Assembly (NCBI RefSeq): GCF_029211185.1
Contig: NZ_JARGDO010000010.1
Coordinates: 62,001-126,000 of the forward strand
From: Tessaracoccus caeni
GTDB taxonomy: Bacteria; Actinomycetota; Actinomycetes; Propionibacteriales; Propionibacteriaceae
Reading direction: 5' to 3'
Length of the DNA stretch: 64,000 nucleotides
Shown: positions 57,476 through 64,000 of the stretch, one piece after another
How positions within the stretch are numbered: position 1 is the first letter of the stretch
How the letters are laid out: each line of letters starts with the position of its first letter
The notes under the pieces: model-generated
What the model saw: only the letters and a program-made list of their open reading frames with translations
Databases searched by the model: none
Told to the model about the DNA's origin: nothing
Made by a program: the position numbers and the translations under genes

Positions 57476-59665
57476 TCAAGCTGAGCGATCCAGGATCCGG
57501 GCGGTGCTGGCCTCTGGGGTGAGGTCGAGCCTGCGGAGTAACTGCGCGTTGAGGGCGACGACGACGGTGGAGACGGACATGAGGATCGCCCCGATGCTCA
57601 TCGGCAGTACGAAGCCGATCGGCGCGAGGACGCCCGCGGCCAGCGGCACGGAGACGAGGTTGTAGCCGGCCGCCCACCACAGGTTCTGCTTCATCTTCCG
57701 GTACGCCGCGCGGGAGAGCTCGATGACGGACAGCACCGACCGGGGATCGGAGGAGGCCAGGATCACACCCGCCGAGCCGATCGCCACGTCGGTGCCCGCC
57801 CCGATCGCGATGCCGACGTCGGCCTGGGCGAGTGCGGGAGCGTCGTTCACGCCGTCGCCGACCATGGCGACCCGGCGACCTTCGTGCTGCAGCTCGGCGA
57901 CCTTGGCGGCCTTGTCCTCGGGGCGCACCCCGGCGAACACGCGGTCGATGCCGAGATCCCGCGCGACCGTCTCGGCGACGGCCCGCGCGTCGCCGGTGAT
58001 CATCACGACCTGGACCCCGGCGGCGTGCAGCGCGTCGACGGCCTCGCGCGACTCGGGTCTGATCTCGTCGGCCAGCCGCAGGGCGCCGATGACCTTGCCG
58101 TCGGCGATCACGTGCAGGATGATCGCGCCCTCTTCGCGCCAGGTGTCGGCGACGGGGAGTTCGTCCGCCCCGTGCTGGTCGAGCAGGTACGGTCCGCCGA
58201 CCTCGATGACGATTCCATCGACGGTCGCCTTGACGCCGACCGCCGGGGAGGATGAGAAGTCCGAGGCCACGGGCACGTCGAGCTCCCTGGCGCGCGCGGC
58301 GCCGACGATCGCGCGGGCGAGCGGGTGCTCGCTGTCGGCCTCCGCGGCGGCGGCCAGGGCCAGCACCTCGGCCTCGGTCCGGGTGTCGGCGGGATCGATG
58401 GCGGTCACCGTCGGCTCGCCCTTGGTGAGGGTGCCGGTCTTGTCGAACAGAATCGCATCCACGGTGCGCATAGACTCCAGCGCGAGGCGATCCTTGACGA
58501 GCACTCCGCCGCGGGCGGCGCGTTCGGTCGCGATGGACACCACCAGCGGGATCGCCAGGCCGAGCGCGTGCGGGCAGGCGATGACCAGCACGGTGATCGT
58601 GCGCACCACGGCGGCGTCGGGCAGCCCGACGAGCGACCAGATAGTGGCGGTGATTGCCGCCGCGCCCAGGGCGAACCAGAACAGCCACGCCGCCGCGGTG
58701 TCGGCGATCCGCTGCGCCCGGGACGAGGACGCCTGAGCGTCTGCGACGAGCTTCTGGATACCGGCGAGGGCGGTGTCGTCGCCGGTGGCGGTGACCTCGA
58801 CGCGCAGGCCGGAGTCGGTGGCGACGGTGCCGGCGACCACCTGATCGCCGGTCTCCCGGCGCACCGTCTTCGACTCGCCGGTGACCATCGACTCGTCCAT
58901 CGAGGCCGCCCCGTCGACGATCCTGCCATCAGCGGGTACCGAGGAACCCGGGCGCACGATCACCACGTCGCCGACGGCCAGATCAGCAGGAGCGACCTTT
59001 GCTACGTCGTTGCCGTCGATTTTCTCGGCCTCGTCGGGCAGCAGCGCGGCGAGCGAGTCGAGGGCGGAGGTGGTCTGCGCGAGCGAGCGCATCTCGATCC
59101 AGTGCCCCAGCAGCATGATGACAACCAGCAGCGCCAGCTCCCACCAGAAGTTCAGCTCGTGGTGCAGCATGCCGAGGCTCGCACCCCAGGAGGCGAGGAA
59201 TGCGACGGTGATCGCCAGTGCGATGAGCAGCATCATGCCCGGCTTGCGGGAGCGGATCTCGCTCAGCCCGCCCGAGAGGAACGGCCTGCCGCCCCAGAGG
59301 TAGACGACCGTGCCCAGGATCGGCGACACCCACGGCACCCACGCGGCCTCGGGCAGCTGATAGCCGACGAGGTGGGCGAACATGTCGTTGCAGGCCACCA
59401 CCGGCACGGCGAGCACGAGCATGATCCAGAACAAGCGCCGGAATTGCCCGACGTGATCCCCGTGTCCGGCATGCCCATGATCATGTCCGCCGTGTCCCTC
59501 GTGGTGCGCGTGGGCGTCGTGGTGATGGCTGGAAGGCTCGCCGTGACTCTGGTGGTGGTCGTGCGAGTGGTGACCGGAGTGGGTGTTCGGCTCGTCGTGG
59601 TGCGCGTGCTGAACGTCCACGTGCTCAGGATGCGCGTGCGATCGTGTCGAGGGATCGTTGCTCAT
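57476..59665 (-). CDS. copB: Copper-transporting P1B-ATPase, CopB type with His-rich head
   Basis: A 729-residue protein; ATG at 59665 after AAGGAGACG. The first 75 residues hold more than 25 His (HSGHHSHDHHQSHGE and similar) instead of an HMA domain. The metal motif is CPH (364-366), phosphorylation site Asp408 in FDKTGT, SEHPLA, GDGVNDAPALAQADVG. CPH and a His-rich head define the CopB subgroup (Cu(II)/Cu(I), also Ag). It is read with the YHS gene, 105 bases upstream. Confidence 0.93.
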   Translation of the reverse strand: MSNDPSTRSHAHPEHVDVQHAHHDEPNTHSGHHSHDHHQSHGEPSSHHHDAHAHHEGHGGHDHGHAGHGDHVGQFRRLFWIMLVLAVPVVACNDMFAHLVGYQLPEAAWVPWVSPILGTVVYLWGGRPFLSGGLSEIRSRKPGMMLLIALAITVAFLASWGASLGMLHHELNFWWELALLVVIMLLGHWIEMRSLAQTTSALDSLAALLPDEAEKIDGNDVAKVAPADLAVGDVVIVRPGSSVPADGRIVDGAASMDESMVTGESKTVRRETGDQVVAGTVATDSGLRVEVTATGDDTALAGIQKLVADAQASSSRAQRIADTAAAWLFWFALGAAAITATIWSLVGLPDAAVVRTITVLVIACPHALGLAIPLVVSIATERAARGGVLVKDRLALESMRTVDAILFDKTGTLTKGEPTVTAIDPADTRTEAEVLALAAAAEADSEHPLARAIVGAARARELDVPVASDFSSSPAVGVKATVDGIVIEVGGPYLLDQHGADELPVADTWREEGAIILHVIADGKVIGALRLADEIRPESREAVDALHAAGVQVVMITGDARAVAETVARDLGIDRVFAGVRPEDKAAKVAELQHEGRRVAMVGDGVNDAPALAQADVGIAIGAGTDVAIGSAGVILASSDPRSVLSVIELSRAAYRKMKQNLWWAAGYNLVSVPLAAGVLAPIGFVLPMSIGAILMSVSTVVVALNAQLLRRLDLTPEASTARILDRSA

Positions 59666-59770
59666 GGTCTCGTCTCCTTCGTTCGTCACCCCAGCCCAGA
59701 GGCGAGACCGGGGCGAAGGTTCCGCGCTCCCGTGCACGTCCGCACGTCGGGAGCGCGGAACCAGATGCCG

Positions 59771-60040
59771 TCAGGCGGCGTAGGCGTAGCGGTCGGGGTC
59801 GGCGTCGAACAGGGGCCCGCAGGCCGCGCAGCAGAACCAGTACCGCTGCCCGTTGTGGTCGCGGTAGAGTCCGGCGGCCTCAGCGTCGGCCTTCACGACC
59901 GGGGTGCCGGCCATGACCTGGCACTCGGTCATCGCATCGGCCGGCGTCTGGGCGATGGTCTCCGCACTGGGCGTATGGTCGCAGCAGCTGCCACCCGTGG
60001 CGGAGGTGTCGGTGAGGTTGAGGTTCTCGTATGCAGTCAT
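59771..60040 (-). CDS. YHS-domain metal-binding protein
   Basis: An 89-residue protein; ATG at 60040. Residues 15-22 hold SCCDH; residues 35-89 are a YHS domain (CQVMAGTPVVKADAEAAG, YWFCCAACGPLFDADPDRY). YHS domains bind copper or other soft metals and are often joined to, or placed next to, CopB-like ATPases. Probably the metal donor for CopB. Behind the CsoR-like palindrome at 60213. Confidence 0.85.
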   Translation of the reverse strand: MTAYENLNLTDTSATGGSCCDHTPSAETIAQTPADAMTECQVMAGTPVVKADAEAAGLYRDHNGQRYWFCCAACGPLFDADPDRYAYAA

Positions 60041-60212
60041 CAGGTAGATCTCTTCCTTTGGTTGATTACGGTTCGATCGGATACGGATCAGATCGCAAGT
60101 GAGCGCCCGGCGGCTTGTAGTTGCATGTATCTGCCACTCATTATGGTGACTCGCTCCCGCATTCTCGTGACAATCTTCTCGGGCTTTCGCTAGGACATGG
60201 CTCCTCCAACAC

Positions 60213-60231
60213 AATACCCCTTAGGGGTATT
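60213..60231. promoter_or_regulatory. CsoR-like copper operator palindrome
   Basis: AATACCCC-TTA-GGGGTATT is perfectly symmetric. TACCCC/GGGGTA ends are the hallmark of CsoR copper-repressor sites. It lies about 175 bases before the YHS gene and overlaps the stop codon of the MFS gene. No csoR gene is in the window, so the repressor must come from elsewhere. A terminator role is less likely as there is no T-run. Confidence 0.65.
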
Positions 60232-61795
60232 CCTGGCTGGTGTGAAATTCCTCAGCGAGGCGCTGCGCTTGCCCGGTGGGGCGGATGTGACGCAGGCGGG
60301 TAGCGGCGATGATCGCGGCCACCGCGGCGATGACCGCGGAGACGATCGCCGCCATGTTCAGGCCGCCGGAGAAGGCCGCCTGTGCGGCGGCGATCAGCTG
60401 TTCGCCCAGCGCGCCGGGCAGTTCCGCAGCGGCGGCGAGGGCGCCGTCGATGCTGTCCGACGCGGCGGCCGCGGCCTCCGGGGAGAGCCCGTCGGGCAGG
60501 GTGCCGTCGATCCGGTTGCGGTAGGCGGCGAGGCCGACGCTGCCGATGACGGCGACACCGAGCGAGATGCCCAGGTCGTTCGCCGTGGTCGCCAGCCCCG
60601 AGGCGCCGCCGGTCTTCTCCGGGGGCACCGAGCCCACCACGAGCTCGGTGGTCAGTGCCATCGAGGGGGCGACGCCGGGGTAGGTGATCACGAAGCTCGC
60701 GATCACCAGCGCCAGGCCTGTGCCGGCGTCGAGCTGGGTGAACAGGATGTAGCCGACGACCTGGGTGAGCAGGCCGATCCCGATCACGTTCCCGGGCCGG
60801 AACTTCCGTGCGAAGACCGGCGAGAGGGTCGAGACGACGATCAGCACCGCCGCCGCAGGCAGGATCGCCAGGCCCGCCTGCAAGGGCGAGAGGCCTTGCA
60901 CCGTCTGGAGGTACTGGGTGAACAGCGAGTACACCCCACCCAGTGCCGCCGCCGAGAGCAGGAACACCGCCAGCGCACCGGAGACGGTGCGATTGGCGAA
61001 CAGCCGCACGTCCAGCAGGGGCTGCTTGGCGCGCAGCTGCCGGAGCGTGAACCACAGCCCGATCAGCACGCCTGCGGCGAGCAGCCCGAGTGTGGGCCCG
61101 ACGGGCTCTTGGGCGGCGAAGCGCTTGATGCTGTAGATGATCGCGAGCAGCCCGCCGACCAGCAGCAGGGCGCTGAACAGGTCGATCTTCGCCGACGGAT
61201 CGCGGTGCTCGGGCACGAGGATTGGGGCGCCGATGGCGACGAGCGCCATGATTGGCACCGCGACGAGGAACGTCGCCTGCCAGCCAAACCCTTCCAGCAG
61301 CAGGCCGGACAGGAGTGGGCCGAGGGCGACGCCGGCGGAGATACCGCCCGCCCAGACCCCGATGGCGACGCCGCGCTGTTTCGCGTCGGCGAAGATCACG
61401 AAGATCAGTCCGATCGTTGCGGGCACCATCATCGCTGCGGCCAGTCCGAGGACGGCGCGCCAGACGATCATCAGCTCGGGGATCGTGGTCAGGGACGCCG
61501 CGATGGAGACGGCAGCGAACAGGGACGCGCCGATGACCATGAGCAGGCGCTTGCCCACCCGGTCGCCGAGCACGCCCATCGCGACGAGGAACCCGGCCAT
61601 CACGAAGCCGTAGATGTCGAGAATCCACAGCAGCTGCGTGCTCGTCGGGTTCAGGTCCGCGGCGAGGTTCGGGGCTGCCAGGAACAGGATCGTCAGCATC
61701 ATGAACAGCAGCGTCGAGGGGATCACCAGCACGGCGAGCCCCCACCACTGCCTCGCCCCGGCCTTCGGGGCCGCGGGGGTGCCGGGCGCGCTCAT
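60221..61795 (-). CDS. MFS drug exporter, DHA2 (14-helix) family
   Basis: A 524-residue protein; ATG at 61795 after GAGGGGGTG. Fourteen helices; motif A GDRVGKRLLMVIG near residue 80 and motif C-like GPLLSGLLLEG. QacA/LfrA-like multidrug exporter. Divergent from a TetR gene with shared repeats between them, so probably controlled by it. Not obviously linked to metals. Confidence 0.88.
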   Translation of the reverse strand: MSAPGTPAAPKAGARQWWGLAVLVIPSTLLFMMLTILFLAAPNLAADLNPTSTQLLWILDIYGFVMAGFLVAMGVLGDRVGKRLLMVIGASLFAAVSIAASLTTIPELMIVWRAVLGLAAAMMVPATIGLIFVIFADAKQRGVAIGVWAGGISAGVALGPLLSGLLLEGFGWQATFLVAVPIMALVAIGAPILVPEHRDPSAKIDLFSALLLVGGLLAIIYSIKRFAAQEPVGPTLGLLAAGVLIGLWFTLRQLRAKQPLLDVRLFANRTVSGALAVFLLSAAALGGVYSLFTQYLQTVQGLSPLQAGLAILPAAAVLIVVSTLSPVFARKFRPGNVIGIGLLTQVVGYILFTQLDAGTGLALVIASFVITYPGVAPSMALTTELVVGSVPPEKTGGASGLATTANDLGISLGVAVIGSVGLAAYRNRIDGTLPDGLSPEAAAAASDSIDGALAAAAELPGALGEQLIAAAQAAFSGGLNMAAIVSAVIAAVAAIIAATRLRHIRPTGQAQRLAEEFHTSQEYP

Positions 61796-61880
61796 GTCGC
61801 ACCCCCTCGGGGTGTGCGTGTCGTGGTCATGGTCGTGTGCTCCTCTCTGCCGGATCGCCGCCCGGGCGGGCGACCTCCCG

Positions 61881-61948
61881 CACAAGTCGTATATGTGTGT
61901 ACGAGTTGCAACGAATACAATATCTCATACATTCCAGTACGACTTGTG
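61881..61948. promoter_or_regulatory. TetR operator region between MFS and tetR genes
   Basis: CACAAGTCGTA (61881-61891) and its exact complement TACGACTTGTG (61938-61948) flank the promoter region; a third related half-site TACGAGTTG lies at 61900-61908. Sites 61881-61891 and 61900-61908 form a compact operator (TCGTA-N8-TACGA), while the outer pair spans 46 bases and may allow looping. Confidence 0.65.
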
Positions 61949-61957
61949 AGGTAGAGC

Positions 61958-62596
61958 ATGGCGACGAAGAACGCCCAGCCGACCGGCGGCGCTCGACGTG
62001 GCCCGGCGACAGTGAGCCGGGCGGCTAACCAGCGCGCCGACGCGCAGCGCAACCGGGTAAAGATTCTGGCCGCGACAGTGACCGCGATCCGCAAGAACCT
62101 CGACGCGTCGGTCGCCGACATCGCTGCTGAGGCGGGAGTGGGCCGGATGACCCTTTATGGGCATTTCCAGACTCGCGCAGAGCTCATTGAGGCCGCACTG
62201 GTAGACAGTCTGGAACGCGCCGAGGACGTGCTCAGTCAGATCCCGCTGGACGGCGACCCGCGTGCGGCCTTCCAGCGACTCATTGCCTCCAGCTGGATGT
62301 TCGTCGACCAATCCCGTGCCCTGCTGGCCGCGGCACAGAAGGAACTCTCCGCCGCCCGCATTCGCGAGCTGCACGAGAAGGCTGAGGCGCGCATGCGCGG
62401 ACTGCTGCTGCGCGGACAGCGCGAAGGTGCCTTCCGCGCCGACTTGCCGGTGTCCTGGCTGCTGACCACCACGCACGTCGTTCTCAACGGTGCGGCCGAG
62501 GAGGTGCGCACGGGCCGGATCGACCCTGACGATGCGCCATGGTTCATCGACGCGATCTTGCTGCCGGCCTTCACCGCCCCGCCGTCGGCGAGATGA
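61958..62596 (+). CDS. TetR-family repressor
   Basis: A 212-residue protein. HTH in VADIAAEAGVGRMTLYGHFQTRAELIEAA (about 52-80). The first 30 residues are a basic flexible arm. Divergent from the MFS exporter, the usual pairing of local repressor and drug pump. Ligand unknown. Confidence 0.9.
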   Translation: MATKNAQPTGGARRGPATVSRAANQRADAQRNRVKILAATVTAIRKNLDASVADIAAEAGVGRMTLYGHFQTRAELIEAALVDSLERAEDVLSQIPLDGDPRAAFQRLIASSWMFVDQSRALLAAAQKELSAARIRELHEKAEARMRGLLLRGQREGAFRADLPVSWLLTTTHVVLNGAAEEVRTGRIDPDDAPWFIDAILLPAFTAPPSAR

Positions 62597-62623
62597 CCTC
62601 GCCCGCGTATTGCAGGGGCGAGG

Positions 62624-62890
62624 TCAAGGGGCTTTGCGTCCGGCGAGGACGCCACCGCCGAGGAGGAACAGGGCGCCCATCGGGTAGCCGGCGACGAGGT
62701 CGACCCAGCCCTCGGGCTGGGCGGGGCCGAAGGTTTCGAGGTGCGCGAGCCAATGCACGATGAGGATCACCGCACCGAGCGCCAGGAGCAGTTGACCTAG
62801 GCGCACGAAGCGGCGGTGTCGGCGGTAGGCGGAATCGGGGCCGGGGACGCCGGCTGGCTGCTGAGATTTCATGAGGTTGTGTGCTTTCAC
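62624..62890 (-). CDS. Small two-helix membrane protein
   Basis: 88 residues from GTG 62890, or 82 from ATG 62872. Helices at about 30-50 and 65-83. It lies 13 bases after the multicopper oxidase stop, so probably the same operon. Family not recognised. Confidence 0.65.
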   Translation of the reverse strand: MKAHNLMKSQQPAGVPGPDSAYRRHRRFVRLGQLLLALGAVILIVHWLAHLETFGPAQPEGWVDLVAGYPMGALFLLGGGVLAGRKAP

Positions 62891-62902
62891 GCTGTGGATG
62901 GG

Positions 62903-64000
62903 CTACTGCTGGTAGGCGATAGTCGCCATCATCCCGGCTTCGCCGTGGTAGAGGTTGTGGCAGTGGGTGAGCCACCGGCCAGGATTGTCGGCGTCGAACT
63001 CGAGGCGGAAGCTCTGGCCGGGAAGCACGATCGAGGTGTCCTTGCGAGGGCCGCCATCGGGGTGCTGGTAGGTGTGCCCGTGCAGATGCATGGGATGCCA
63101 CATCGTGGTCGAGTTCGTGATGGTGAGCGCGACCCGCTCCCCTTCACTGATCGCGAGGGCGTCGCGGAGGGGGTCGTCCATGTCCAGGCGGGTGCCGTTG
63201 ATCGCCCAGTCGTATTTCTCCATGGTGCCCGTGAGTTCCAGGGCGATCGTGCGATCCGCGCGCTTGGGGGCCAGCGCCACCTCCTCCGCGGCCGTCAGGT
63301 CGGCCGCGATCGTGGGGGTGCGGGCCTGCGAGAGGGTGGTGCCTGCCGGGGGCGGGGAGCCGGCCCCTGTGGAGAGGATCGCGAGGGCCTGGTCGACTTT
63401 GCCGAGCGCCTCGGCGACGACGGCGAACATGCCGTCGCCGGCGGTGAGGATCGCGTCGTAGCGTTCCCCCATCCCAATCACGATGCTCTCCGCCTCGTGC
63501 GGCGCGACTGGGTACCCGTCGGTGTGGGTGATCGTAAGCTGATGCCCGGTGACCCCGAAGCGGAAGGCTGTGTCGCCACCGGCATTGATGATCCTGAGCC
63601 GGATCCGTTCCCCGGGTTTCGCAGTAAAGGTTTCAGGATCGAGCTGGGGGCGTCCATTGATGAGGTAGAGCGGATAGTAGACGTCGCCCGCATCGCCGCC
63701 GAGGAGGTCGGAGGTAGCACCCATGAGGGTATTGCCCATCCGCATCGGCATGCCGCCATGATCCATTCCGCCCATCCCGCCCATGCCGCGGCTGAGCTCA
63801 GCGAATACGTCGTCGGGGGTGGCGTTGATGCCGTCGAGCCAGTCGTCGAGCACGATCACCCATTCCCGGTCGTAGTCGCCCCGCTCCCGGGGGTCGTCGA
63901 TGATGAGCGGCGCGTATAGACCCCGGTCGAGCTGCGTGCCGACATGGGGGTGGAACCAGTAGGTGCCCGCGTGCGGCAACGCGAACTCATAGGTGAACGT
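62903..64000 (-). CDS. Multicopper oxidase, 5' end outside window
   Basis: 366 codons are visible and open to the right edge. Copper motifs: the HPH of YWFHPH near the edge, HPMHLHGH and HCHNLYHGEAGMM at the C-terminus, giving type 1, 2 and 3 sites with an axial Met. A Met-rich insert (RGMGGMGGMDHGGMPMRMG) is like the one in CueO-type cuprous oxidases. It probably oxidises Cu(I) to less toxic Cu(II) outside the membrane, completing the copper defence here. Confidence 0.93.
   Translation of the reverse strand, partial: TFTYEFALPHAGTYWFHPHVGTQLDRGLYAPLIIDDPRERGDYDREWVIVLDDWLDGINATPDDVFAELSRGMGGMGGMDHGGMPMRMGNTLMGATSDLLGGDAGDVYYPLYLINGRPQLDPETFTAKPGERIRLRIINAGGDTAFRFGVTGHQLTITHTDGYPVAPHEAESIVIGMGERYDAILTAGDGMFAVVAEALGKVDQALAILSTGAGSPPPAGTTLSQARTPTIAADLTAAEEVALAPKRADRTIALELTGTMEKYDWAINGTRLDMDDPLRDALAISEGERVALTITNSTTMWHPMHLHGHTYQHPDGGPRKDTSIVLPGQSFRLEFDADNPGRWLTHCHNLYHGEAGMMATIAYQQ

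Overview
The window is high-GC DNA with actinobacterial codon use. Its gene families are actinobacterial: Ccs-type (system II) cytochrome c maturation, SURF1, CtaG, mycothiol-type ArsC, CmtR, DUF6112, SCO6880-type and DUF2637 conjugation proteins, and fused CopD-CtaG. Family content and gene order suggest Micrococcales, probably Microbacteriaceae, but this is inferred from content only. No rRNA, tRNA or CRISPR array is visible. Both window edges cut genes: a thioester-domain surface protein on the left and a multicopper oxidase on the right.

Layout. (1) 1-2600 is decayed accessory DNA. It holds the 5' part of a thioester-domain surface protein, a 5'-truncated remnant, and a badly eroded heavy-metal P1B-ATPase in which the A, SPC, DKTGT, hinge and GDGxND regions can still be followed in order. 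(2) 2690-17570 (+ strand) is a membrane-redox block: two DUF6153-like proteins, a 38-residue membrane peptide coupled to an M23 peptidase, CtaG, a complete Ccs set (TlpA-like lipoprotein, CcdA, ResB, DsbA-like, CcsB), Lnt, LspA, a second M23 peptidase, a zinc-type oxidoreductase and SURF1. Many stops and starts overlap, which implies long operons. (3) 17670-21750 holds a terminator, a DUF3800-like protein, membrane proteins, a CDF metal exporter and a divergent ArsR sensor whose 3' end was altered by an 11-bp tandem duplication. (4) 21790-32340 is a copper locus: BlaI/CopY-type repressor, M56 protease, CopZ-like chaperone, CopD-CtaG fusion, CopA, two CPBP proteases, DUF5134, cupredoxin lipoprotein and VKOR. 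Three copies of a CTACA-N3-TGTAG type operator precede the repressor, the chaperone operon and the divergent 28489/29245 pair.

(5) At 33400 a UmuC-like polymerase gene is cut off. It is followed by a metal-resistance cassette (33430-40680): trxB-trxA-acr3-arsR/arsC fusion-arsC on + and cmtR-cadA-lspA-thioredoxin-like on -. (6) 40872-57133 is a conjugative-element backbone, almost all on the - strand. It has a VirB4 split in two, VirB6/TrbL, two DUF6112 proteins, a lysozyme/M23 protein, a VirB8-like protein, ParB, DUF2637-HTH, Prim-Pol, ArdC, an AraC regulator and a probably frameshifted C5 cytosine methyltransferase. No relaxase, coupling protein or integrase is present. (7) 57140-57475 is non-coding with a perfect 39-bp palindrome. 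(8) 57476-64000 is a second copper block: CopB with a His-rich N-terminus, a YHS-domain protein behind a CsoR-like palindrome, a divergent TetR/MFS pair, a small membrane protein and a multicopper oxidase.

Taken together, the genes export Cu, Cd/Zn and As, buffer or oxidise copper outside the membrane, and rebuild the extracytoplasmic redox, lipoprotein and haem-copper machinery that copper damages. The last role is an inference from gene neighbourhood.
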